Assembly (NCBI GenBank): GCA_002989075.1
Contig: PSQN01000003.1
Coordinates: forward strand, 2,112,340-2,176,339
DNA from: Arthonia radiata
Lineage: Eukaryota; Ascomycota; Arthoniomycetes; Arthoniales; Arthoniaceae
DNA length: 64,000 nucleotides
Reading direction: 5' to 3'
In this document: positions 34,673-44,917 of the stretch, piece by piece
Position numbering within the stretch: position 1 is the first letter of the stretch
Layout of the letters: each line of letters opens with the position of its first letter
Notes under the pieces: generated by a model
What the model saw: only the letters and a program-made list of their open reading frames with translations
Told to the model about the DNA's origin: nothing
The model's database searches: none
Translations under genes and position numbers: made by a program

Positions 34673-36143
34673 ATGGGTAAGGGTAAGAATAAACATCAGC
34701 AAAGTGGTAGTGATGAGCCCAGCGACAAGGAAAGCAAGCATGACAAGAAGAGGAAAAGCCAGAAGCATGACAAGAAGGAGGGAAAAAAACCGGAGTCTTC
34801 GAAGGACCACGACCATCGCGACCATCGCGACAAACACGCCGATATGGTGAATGGGATCTCCAAGGGGGTCCAGGAGATGCTGGATTCTTTTCACATCACA
34901 GATGATGACGAGTTTAAGGTGAAACCAGGGCAGAAGTTGCACGGCGGCAGAATCGAGTATCCAAGTTATTGGCTGCATCACCGTTGGGCTTGGTTGGGAG
35001 GCACGCCGCAAATGAGGAAGGAAGAGGGAAAGCGACATTTTGAGATCAAGCTAAGTTGGCGCATTGGCACGATCCCCGGGACGCATTGTATTCCGTACAA
35101 ACCTCATCTCTACTATAGTATGTGGACAATATGCGCCGCAAAAACCTAATCTATATGCAAGGAGGACGAGAGACTGACTATTGGCTAGAGATATGTGCGA
35201 AGCTCAAAGGAGGCAAGCACAAGGAAGGAGAGCACTTCAAGTTCCAGCGACGCGGCTTTATCATTCGACATTTTGAGCTCCGCGACGGTACACATCACGG
35301 TAGCGGCAAGCCCATGTTTCGTATCGATTTCTCAAAAGACCCAAGAAACATATTCAAGCCGACATTCTTCGTCACTCCAACATTTCCAGACCCTGATGAC
35401 GACGAAAAGCACAAAAGTATAGAAGCAGAAAAAGCAAAACAGGACAGGCAGGCACTGGGGCACCATCTGAGGCTGTTTTGCTGCCTTTGCTGTCTTGGCT
35501 GCAAGGGGAAAAAGGAGCAACCATCAGAAAATCCCCGAACGGACGGCGATTCTGAGCAGTCGAGTCCGGAGTTCAGACCCCTCATCGAAGATCCTGGGAG
35601 CAAAGCGAATATCACAAACCAGACAACCATAGAGAAATCTCAAAAGGACACAGCTAAACCCAGCAACAAGGACAAGAAAGGCGGTGATGCGATGCACGGA
35701 AAGTCGGAAAAAGGCCCTGACTCGAAAGGCAAGCATCCGAAAAAGAAGGAGGAAGTCATTGTGACGCTTCGCTCTGCAAACACGACAGAGAGAGTCTTCG
35801 TTGTCGAGATCAACGGGTACCCGATAGGAGAGATCGACACAGCTCCCAACGGCAAGACATGCTGCTGTGGCTATTTCCACTTGCCCCAGCCGTACAAAGT
35901 CACACCTTATGAAGGCATGAACATTCCTGTGGTAAGCTACTCGTGCTTCTTAGAAGCTTCTGAGATCATCCCCACTACGACTGACACACGTCGCAGATGA
36001 TGTCGTTCGCCATTGCAGTCATGCGATTCAAGTTCGCGTGGCCTCGACGTATGGCCGAGCACCGCTTTAAGAACACTCTGGAAGTCATGTTTCCTTGCGC
36101 AGCCCCCGCCATTAAGATTGCACCGCCAGTGCTGGCGATATAG
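34673..36143 (+). CDS. LOR-like protein, copy 4, with long insert and cysteine cluster
   Basis: Three exons, 34,673-35,117, 35,162-35,931 and 35,997-36,143, give 453 residues, twice the size of copy 2. The first intron is only 44 bases. Residues 1-65 are Lys/His/Asp/Ser-rich and probably disordered. The first half of the LOR-like domain is around residues 85-220. An insert of about 110 residues (230-345) contains FCCLCCLGCKGKK (codons 35,476-35,514), a cluster typical of S-acylated membrane anchors, followed by acidic and Lys-rich sequence. The second half resumes with VIVTLRSANTTERVFVVEING and ends YKVTPYEGMNIPV, then MMSFAIAVMRFKFAW after the phase-0 intron. Human scramblase PLSCR1, which shares the fold, also carries a palmitoylated Cys cluster. 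A link is only suggested. Confidence 0.58.
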
Positions 36144-36455
36144 TGGCGCCAGCAGTGTCGTCGGTAGTGTTTGGTGGTTCGCACCGTTGTGGCACATAGC
36201 GTTGTACATAGACTCCAAGCGGCTCAGCGGATGACCGCATCTGATCTCGGAATATTGAACGCATTTGGAAGGGGCCATGTTTCAATATCTAATTCGGGAA
36301 TGCCACGTTGTAGGGTGGGGTGGCCCCATACAAAGCATTCACACGGACTAGAGGAGCGCATAAGCCTCATCTCACTCCGTAAGTGAGATTGAAGAGCGCA
36401 TCCAAACGGACGGACTGCGAAATCATCAAAAGTTGCGTTGGTTGCGTATTTCAAT

Positions 36456-37359
36456 ATGGGCAAGCACCGCCGCGGCCAGCAAAGGCCGGAAGAGTCTTAC
36501 TCTCGCCCTGACGAGAAGCCAACTCAACATGAGAGGGGACGCATCGGTCTTTTCAAGGATCCTATCGAGCCAGAAACATTCAACGTTCATCACGCTTGGA
36601 CCTGCTGCAGTTGGTTCGGAGGTCATCCGGTGATCACGAATACTGATGGCAAGGAATTCTTGAAATGCAAAAGCCGTTGGGCGGGTACTAAATTAAGTGA
36701 GTGGTTGGCCTTGAACCCGGCTGTCATGACTCTTGTTCGATTAACCAGCTATCAGTTTTTACTGCTGATCGGGAAGGAGGCAAGGAGTTATTCATAGTCG
36801 AGCGACCGAGAGATCACTTTCATCTAAAGAAAGGATGAGCGATTAAGACTGGTGACGGGACCCGCTTAGGGAACATTGATGTGTTGGAAAAGAACGAGGA
36901 TAATAAACACGTTGCCTTCGACGCGTCATTCTCCAACAAGGACACGACCGGCCCTGAGGGCGCCACGTTGCAAGTTCGTATCACCGGGGACGCGAACCTC
37001 GCGGAGAGATGGTTCATGATTTCGAAAGTCACCCCAGGGAGCGAAAATGCAACCGCTGCCTCGAAAGGCATAGAAGTGACAAGGATTCACAGGCATTACT
37101 TGCATTCCTACAGTGTCACAGCTCCTGCAGTATCCGGAGTCGGCATCGAAGTTGTCAGTCCTCCCGCGTGTAGGTATCACCATGAGGCTGCTGGCTGACA
37201 GATACACAGCTGGGCATGCTTACCGCGATCCTGATGAAGGAAGAGATAAAGGATGATATGGAGCCCACGCACGTCCTGTTGTGGCCATTCCACGTAATTT
37301 TTCTACCATTCAAGTGGTCCTACCGGACGACGAAGCGCATTTTCTGTTGTTCAGGTTGA
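36456..37359 (+). pseudogene. LOR-like copy 5, interrupted by a stop
   Basis: The gene has the same plan: exon 1 36,456-36,696, exon 2 about 36,756-37,153, exon 3 37,210-37,359, phases 1 and 0. Exon 1 carries FGGHPVITNTDGKEFLKCKS, a classic LOR strand-turn-strand with D-G. Exon 2 carries FTADREGGKELFIVERPRDHF. A TGA at 36,836-36,838 interrupts exon 2, although the same frame continues family-like for another 105 codons to YSVTAPAVSGVGIEV. Exon 3 then starts LGMLTAILMKEEI. Either the copy is dead, or an unseen intron removes the stop, or the base is a sequencing error. The motif before the last intron has also lost the P/E-G-x-D core seen in copies 2 and 3. Confidence 0.55.
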
Positions 37360-39539
37360 GGTGGGTGTCGGTTGAGAGGCGTTTGTGGAGTTGGTAGCAA
37401 CTTGGATATACCCTAGCGCCACAACACGCCAATGTCAGGACTCAAGCGTGTATACAGAGTCAGTCGAAGCTCGAGACTAGTCGCTATGATTGAATGAACG
37501 AACACCACTAGAAGTGTGCCGTGCTCGGTCATGCCTATCTAAATACCGCTTGTTGCCCCCGCGATGCTCTCCAGCAGGCGGGTGGTCTGACCTATCCATC
37601 ACGGCAGTCTGCTTGCTGGGAAACAAGGGAAAACATCAAGGACTCACGAATGGGTTCTTACACGCCTGCGGCACTGGTGAGCCGAACAAGTGTGAAGAGT
37701 CAGCGACCTTTGTTGGCAAGTCCTGCACAGATGAGCCTGGTTCATAAATGTGGTGTGCACGCAAGTCTATCCCACGTCTCGCGTTATTCCGAGACTGCTT
37801 TCTGGTCGTTCTTGTCTCAGGAGTACCGGTCACATTTGTCTCCTGAAACCCAGCGCTTGCATGCCGACGCCAAGACCTCGCGTGATGGATGCCCGGAAGC
37901 CTCTCTTTTCATGCTCTTCAGGAAGTGTCGAGGACCAAGGTCCAGTAGTCTCAGGTCTCGACAGTATCAACTTTTGCTCACCGCTCGTTGCAGTCGTACG
38001 TGTTCGTCGACGCTACTCGATGGAGATCCACCTCCAACACTCACCGCCAGAGTCTGGCTTGCTTACAAAGACCACGTTGACTTGACTGCGATTCCGCTCA
38101 GACTTCGCGCAATTACGGCGGGCAAGCGTACCACCGTCACTCGATGTTCTCTCACGCATGCCATAATGCAACAGCATCGTCATCCTGCGATATAGGTCAA
38201 CCGGGCCGAGACAGCTGTCGCATAGCCTGCGTATTCCGAATGCTCAGGATCAATCGGCTGCGTCAATACCTCAACTGCTTACTCAGCGACAGAACTGATG
38301 GTTAATCAAGAGCAGCGAGCTTTCGGGCCATTCATAATACGCCAGCCGTCTAGGGCGCTCTTCGCACCTCATCAGAGCTACGAGATTTGACACTCACTCA
38401 CGCGGACCCCAGACTCAAGGAACAATGTGTACACGCGCCAGTAACGCCAACTTACCTCACTTCTCCACACCCAACACCCGGACGACGCCAGCACGACGCC
38501 AAATAGCACACCCCACGAAACAACCACCTTTCCAACCCCAACCCCAACCCCAACCGCCGTTTCAAACACACACCCGACCGCCCACACTGGGGCCACGCGA
38601 GCGCTTACAGCCCCGAAATATCCAGGAAACCCGGCGCAAAACCGCATGCAGTAACGTGGCGCTGACGCCGCACCGCAAGCGTCCATCGAACGTGGTAATT
38701 GTTCGAGAAGGTAGGGTGCCGTGGGGCCAAGAGCAGCGTCGCTTTGACCGCTCACGCGCCTCCCATTCTTACAGAGACAGCATTGCGCGAGTGCTGGGCG
38801 CCGAGTACTCCTCGCGACGGACGCGACGCAAGCGAGGTCGTGCGTAGATCACAAGACGAGCGCCGAGTATGGACTCGAGTCCTGCAGCAACACGAGCGAA
38901 GAGTAGAGCAAAGAGGAAGCGAACCCCGACACCGACAACATCGCTGCCTGACCCCTCACCGCGCCAGCAGCAGCCAGCATCGCACGCACGAAATCAGGGT
39001 GCCAGCGGAGTCTGCGAGATCCGAGCCCCACCGCTCAAAGCTGGGCAGGCCGCAGCTCGCGCGCATTGAATCTCTCCGTGCGACTCCGGCCGCACAGGGC
39101 CGTTCGCGAGGGAGCTGACTCGAGCGGGAACCCGCTAATTCCCTTCGGTGCAGTGGATTTCCCTGCAGCCACGTGTGCCTCGATGATCGGCGCAGGATCT
39201 GCCCGGATGCGGCAGGATGTCGCGGTGCTTGCTAAACTGCTTGAAAAAGGTTTCCGGTGCGGGACGAGGGCGGTGAGCGTTTCTTGCTGCCGAGATTGTC
39301 GCAGAATGAGCAGACGGTCTCGAAACGTGAAGAAAGTGAGGATGAAGAAGAGAAGTGTTTGACGATGAAGATGAGAACTGTTTGAAAGTGGTGATAAGTT
39401 ACTGTAATAGTCTATCTATGTATATTCAATGTATATGCGTCTCGTACACCTTAGTGGAGATCACAAATCTATTTTCATTCCATACCCAATCGTCGCACGC
39501 TTGAACGCTATCAGAAGAGCCGAAACATTCGTGTGATGC
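37360..39539. other. 2.2 kb spacer without a convincing gene
   Basis: The longest frame (37,521-38,195, 224 codons, +) is Ser/Arg-rich with no domain and no support from splice signals. A short (CCCCAA)-like run lies at about 38,537-38,563. A 66-codon frame (38,869-39,069) is Ala/Pro/Arg-rich and doubtful. Confidence 0.4.
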
Positions 39540-40343
39540 TCAGTAGACTGCTTGCATCATCGGATGGTCTTCTGTGTGTATTGCGGGTTTCGCGATGGCG
39601 AAGTCTTTTGATTTGATGTCGTGTGGCAGGACGAAAGGCGAGTGTGAGGATTCTGAGGAAGCTGGTGGTGAATCAGGGCCGCTCATGTCGTCGTCGCTAT
39701 CGTCGCTGTCTTGGACGAGCTCAGGCGGCGAGGCGGAGTGCGATGGCACACGGATGAGCGCGAGATCCTCGTTGTCCATGTCGATGTCGTCGTAGAAGTC
39801 GTCTTCGTCTTCGTCTAGCACCGGCATGGGCGGCGGGGACTTCGACCGCGTGCGCAGGCGCTGGGAGAGTTGTGCGGGCACAGCCGGGATGACGACGGCG
39901 CGCTCGTTGTAGAAGTCCTCGTCGTCGCTGTCCTCTGAGTCGGCGTCGCTGTCCTCGTCGGATGCGTCGGGGACCTCGAGGTCTTCCGATTTGGCGGCGA
40001 CCTCATCCTTGAATTGGACGCGCTTGGGCTCGGCGGGCTTCCGTGACTCGGCGACGGTCTTCTCGAACCAGGCGTCTTGTTCCCGCTCGGCTTCTTGGAG
40101 CTCGACGGTGAGGGAGTCGAGGAGGTTGGCGTGGCCGACCAGGAGGCGGAGGTCGTGGTCGCCGCGGGCCGCCTCGTGGGAGAGCTTGCCCCGTGCGGTG
40201 TGGGCGAGGAAGTAGGTTTGTGTGATGGTCATCTTGCGCTTCTTCTCGGGTGGTGCGAGGGCGCTTGGGTGGATGGAGTGGGTGATGGGTGCTTCGAATG
40301 GAGCAAAGGTGGTTTGGTTGCGGAGGTGGGATGTGGAAGGCAT
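39540..40343 (-). CDS. Conserved acidic fungal protein (possibly Ecm13-like)
   Basis: A single exon of 267 residues. I choose the ATG at 40,343 because the frame upstream of it (up to 40,370) has no other ATG. Residues about 38-80 form a dense conserved-looking block, TITQTYFLAHTARGKL followed by DHDLRLLVGHANLLDSL, predicted helical. This recalls the small fungal family around yeast Ecm13/YJR115W, but that assignment is from memory and weak. The rest is disordered: a long acidic Asp/Glu/Ser tract (about residues 120-145), a second acidic patch DEDEDDFYDDIDMDNED, and Ser/Pro stretches. There is no signal peptide or membrane segment, so a nuclear or cytosolic location is likely. The biochemical function is unknown. 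Confidence 0.75.
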   Translation of the reverse strand: MPSTSHLRNQTTFAPFEAPITHSIHPSALAPPEKKRKMTITQTYFLAHTARGKLSHEAARGDHDLRLLVGHANLLDSLTVELQEAEREQDAWFEKTVAESRKPAEPKRVQFKDEVAAKSEDLEVPDASDEDSDADSEDSDDEDFYNERAVVIPAVPAQLSQRLRTRSKSPPPMPVLDEDEDDFYDDIDMDNEDLALIRVPSHSASPPELVQDSDDSDDDMSGPDSPPASSESSHSPFVLPHDIKSKDFAIAKPAIHTEDHPMMQAVY

Positions 40344-43300
40344 TGTGGAGGTGTTTTGAGGTAAAGCCAATGTGTCTGAGCGCAGTGTGAGTCAGTATTG
40401 TGGTTGATTGCACCATTCGATAGTATTGACTCACCACTTGGGTAATGACCACTAGCGTGGATGGGTAAGGCTAGTGAATCTTGGAGCAAGTCCACGTGGG
40501 TGAGAGAGTCTGGAGATGTTTGGAGATTGTTGTGGTGTGGTGTTGTATGGTTGGATAGAGGATGGAGAGATCAGATCGATTGGAAGCGGCGAGAAGGGAG
40601 CAGTGTTAAGTATGGAGCAGAATGGGTGTCGCGGTTTGCGGACAAACTCTCCGTTCGGAGCAGATGGAGCTTACAAGCCTGCTGTAATCCGGTTGACAAA
40701 GCATCCGCAAGGGCCGTGCGGTGCGTACGAATTACTCACGCTAGCTCAGGCGGATACTTTACACGCTGTCCGCTTGGGCCTTTGCACCCTTGGCCCTCTC
40801 GTTCCTCCGCCTTTTGCGCTCACTATCGTCCATTCGAGGAATTTCGTGCGCGTCTTCGCCCGGAGGCCACGTTCAGCTCCGCTCCTTGTGCCTGTTTCGG
40901 ATTCTTCTACGACCCTTCTCTCCGCCCGCAAAATGGTGACGCTCGCCAACACTGTGCGTGCTGTACCCCACTGTGAATCGCTTGGCTCCGGTATCTGCGA
41001 CACTGTATGCGATTTCCCAGACCTACCGCACGATTGATCAATGATGAGTCAAAATAGAATCCATGCGACATGCTGTGTTTCTCGTCAGGCTCGCATTGCA
41101 GTGTGGTAGTATCTGGCACGCCGTGGCTGTGAGCCATGCTAAGTGCATGCGTAAGATCACTCCGCTTCCAAGCCGGTCAGACCAAATAATAGTTGTGCCT
41201 GTTGTGTCCAGTAACCGCGATTAGGCGGGGCCCCCAATCGCAATGCGAAACACCAAACTGTCATTATTGCGCAGCAACAATTAGCAGCCCCCACAGGAAG
41301 CTTGTACGGGAATTTGTGCGGAAATTATGCAAGTACTCGAGGATTGCGCCAACGTGGTGAACGGAGGGTCGAATAATTTCACCGCTCAGGTCTCAGGAGC
41401 CTGGAGAGCGTGCGGCTTGGTAGCGAGCGGGCGTGTAAAGCGTCCCGCTGACTTGCAGCACGACATGAGATAGCTCAAGGCTTCAACTTTCGGATTTAGG
41501 GTTCAATCTGACACGGCGTAGCTTCTTTGGGCAGTCCTTGGGCTGTCGTGCGAGTACCTCTTTTGGTTTGGCCCGAGTCTCCGATCAGGCGCAAAATGAG
41601 TCAATGTGGTCGGAGAGATAGTGCGAGCCAATCGCAGTCGCTCGTTGGACTCCAGCGGTCGGACGATTAGAAATAAACACCTGCAAAATCCGTCAGAATC
41701 CACGTGCGAACCTTGCTGCTTTCAAAGCATCCTCGTCTGGTCTTTGGCTCTTTAATTGCGTTATCCGCGCTTCTTTCACGTCCGCCCACGGAGCTTATCA
41801 ATTCTGGCTTTGTTGACTGATTCTCGATGTAGCGTCGAGCTTGCGTGCTCACCGCCCACTCACGAGCTCAATGTCTCTCTTGCTCATGCACACGAGCGAC
41901 CACTGTCGAACAATGAGGACATTCACAAAGTGTTCTCTGTCTTTTAATGCAAATTCAGACTTGCTGAAAGAGACTGACACCCAGAAATCGTGTGCCGAAC
42001 ATCACGCTAGAATTGCTCCGAGAATGTGCAATAAGGCAAGACGTGCCCTAACCGACACCGAGTCGAAAACGCTGGGAGTAAGCGGCCACGCAAAACAGCT
42101 CATGCTGGAGCTTGCAAGCTCGGATCATCAGCTTGTCAGCACGCCAGAATCGAAATGCTGGAGCGCCTTCTTGACATCGCAAGACCGACACGGCAGAGCT
42201 TTTGCTCCCATCGCCCAGACCCACGGTCCTTTGATTGTCGACCACCAGCACAAACACACGCTGGGTGTAATCTTAAGACAGGCGAGCTTCGCCCTCACGA
42301 AAGCGTCGGTGTCAGCTACATGCGCATGGGTTCCGAGGCAGCCGAAACGCTTGACCGAAGTCTCAGGGCGAACTACCGTTCCAAAACGACGACCTGGCGC
42401 GGCGCAAGCGTGTCTTGTGCTCATACAACGAACATAGCGAAGCGAAAGCCATCTGAATGGTGTCGCGGTCGCACACTGGTGTAGCAAGCCCAGTAGCGGG
42501 TGCTTTCTCCGCTAGAACGTGCGCTTCAGGGTCAGACACTGCGTGAGTATCTTGCCTGCTTTCCTTTCTGTTCATAGGTGTTCCCATCATACGCAAGGGT
42601 AAGACGCTGCGTGAGTATCTTGCTTTCTTTTCTGTTCATCGGTGTCTCCATCATATGCAAGAGTCTAGCGCCTCTGCATGGCCTGGAGTAGTGACAAAGT
42701 ATCATTCTAAGCAAGTTCTGTCGGCTTGAAGATGGAGATCAGAGAGTTGATGAAAGATCAATGGTTATCGAATCCTCGCAAGAACATGTCATCGCCTGAG
42801 CGAGGTGGAGGACTGGAGGCGTGCCGGGTAAGTAACTGTTGACGACAAGAAGGTCATCGTGAGCACAGCCATGAGGGAGCTGGGAATGTGACATGGGGTC
42901 AATGGTCCCAATCACCAGAGGGACCGAATACGCTGCGCTGATCTCGCCGGGTAATCATAGACTCAGGCTCCGGACAGGGCAGGCTTTTTCGAGGGAGCCA
43001 AGCCGTCTGATGCGACGTACTGGACTGGCTTGACCGAATAGTCAAGTAAGCGAGCATCTCTTCAGCTATCGGAGCTCAGCAACCTCCTCACTAAACGAAT
43101 CTGAGTACGCCGTGTACACAAGATAGACTGCGCTTTTGTGCGCTTGGAGATGCGAGCGTGGATGCGAGCCTTACGTAGAGACGAAGAATCAACCTGACCC
43201 CCAGTCTGAGTGAGGATGAGACAGCTTGGCCTCCAGAAAATCCTGCCATGGACCTGCGAAACCAGAATAAACACCGCAAGGAGCGTCGAGCTGGACTTGT

Positions 43301-44640
43301 AGATGTGCAGAGCTTAGAGAGTAGCCTGTGCTGAGCGTGCAACAGCGAGAGGAGCGCTCCATCGGCGTCTTGCCGCCGTCGTAACGTTAATAATAGGGAG
43401 CATCTTCAGAGTGTCTGCGACGAGGAGCTCAATTGCTCGAGTTGCACGAGGACCGCGTTGCTCAGCCTGTGGGTGGAAGTATGGAGACTCACTGATAGTG
43501 TCAGGATTGTACCAGAGCAGCATGTGGACAGATTCTCGAGCCTCAGCGAAGATCAGGCTATACGCTGAGTTGCCCGCGACCAACATTGGGTACCCAAGAA
43601 AGTAGAGGTCCGTCGGGCTCGGAGCCGCCGTCTTACAGAGTCTTAGCCGGGTCAGTTTTCCCGAGTCTGCCTCATAGAGGCGGCAGTGGCAAGCACATGC
43701 TCATCTCGATGTCTACGAAGCGCACGGTATTCTCAACAATGAAGCAGCTAATGAAAGCAATTGGGAGTATTCGCGACAACTAGGACCAGGCTCTCGCATG
43801 CGCTGCAAGGAGCATTTGCTCATGTAGACCAGTTGAATACTCTAGGTGCCGAAGAGCAGTGTCAGTGTGTATGTTGCAAGCGCATCCAAAGACGCTAAAG
43901 GCACTGAGCCGCTGACGTGAACGGCATGTGGTGCCTGCCATCGATTGCAGAATGCAGTGGTGAATCTTAAGGTTTGCACGCCTCTGGAAAGAAAAATGGT
44001 CATCTTGAAATTCGCCACCTCACCTCATTTGGACAGGATACAAAATGTTGATAGAAAAGATCGTATTGCGAGTGACTCGTGAGAGCAGCTCTTGACGAGG
44101 CAGATGTTGCAACGCTTCCTCCTTGCGCGTCTTCTGCGCGGCAAGGCCACAGAGCCGGACCCTTCACTTCATGGATGGAAAGGAGGGGCAGATGTTGCAC
44201 AGCAGCAAGGGAGCTTTACGAGAACCGATGTTATGAGCAGACTCGGGACGCAGTGGTGGACTGACTCTACAGGAACGGGTTTTGGTGGAGCGAAAGATGT
44301 ATGGAATAGTGGCAAATCCGAGTATTCTGCAGCTATCCGTTTTGCATATGCCTTGTACGCCGACAAAGTACACGTTTTGCTCACACGAGAAGAGGTGCAA
44401 GTCCAACGGATAGCAGCAGAGTCTCATTCAAGGGAGACCACTAGCGCCCTGCGGCTCCAGGGTTGGGTGCATGCTCTAACCCTAGGTCGGCCAATCACAG
44501 AATTTCAGCATTGAGCATCGACTAGGATCGACGGCGCTGTGCTCTCATCAGGCTTAGCTCCGCGCTACTGCGTTTGTACCGCACCCTGTGATATGGTCTG
44601 CTCCCTCACGAACTGATAATCTTCACCGGTGCTCCTCCAG
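40344..44640. other. Long gene-poor interval (4.3 kb)
   Basis: Many overlapping frames of 60-200 codons are present on both strands, but none has recognisable domains, consistent codon use or clear splice partners. The longest (41,841-42,437, +, 198 codons) is low-information. A tandem duplication lies at 42,529-42,660. Untranslated regions and promoters of the flanking genes must be included; non-coding transcripts cannot be judged from sequence. Confidence 0.45.
42529..42660. repeat. Imperfect tandem duplication, unit 64-68 bases
   Basis: Copy 1 (42,529-42,596) and copy 2 (42,597-42,660) share ACTGCGTGAGTATCTTGC-like and CTTTCTGTTCAT cores. They differ by a few substitutions and one 4-base length change. 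Confidence 0.85.
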
Positions 44641-44693
44641 CTTTCTTCTTCTTCTCCTTCTCTCCACCCTCTCTTCCTCACTCATACTCACGT
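44641..44693 (+). promoter_or_regulatory. Pyrimidine-rich promoter tract of the UNC93-like gene
   Basis: An almost pure C/T stretch (CTTTCTTCTTCTTCTCCTTC and onward) lies about 230 bases before the start codon. Such CT tracts are common in promoters of well-expressed fungal genes and usually precede the transcription start. Confidence 0.45.
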
Positions 44694-44817
44694 TCTCTAC
44701 TCCTTCCCGAGCTCCAGTCTGTGTCTCCGGCAGTGGCCAAAGTCAATTGTACGCCTCCAGCTTCCCCTTCCGACTCTCCCACGCAACTCGCACCCCACAC
44801 GTTGAGGAATTCGAAAG

Positions 44818-44884
44818 GTAAAGCTCCCCCAACTTCCATTGCACGCGAGAAGCCTCATCCGCCTTTCTTTTTCCATCAATCCAG
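44818..44884 (+). other. Probable 5' UTR intron
   Basis: GTAAAGCTCC ... CAATCCAG, 67 bases with a pyrimidine-rich 3' half, lies between the CT tract and the ATG at 44,918. No upstream coding is needed, so it would be a leader intron. Confidence 0.4.
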
Positions 44885-44917
44885 GCGTGCTGCTGACTCT
44901 CGCAGCGTCTCGCAACC

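Noticed and set aside
37521-38195. 224-codon + strand frame
   Set aside because: Ser/Arg-rich, no recognisable motif and overlapped by other open frames; probably chance in GC-balanced DNA.
38537-38563. (CCCCAA)n run considered as an interstitial telomere-like repeat
   Set aside because: The usual filamentous-fungal telomere unit is TTAGGG; this is a short C/A-rich microsatellite with about four units.
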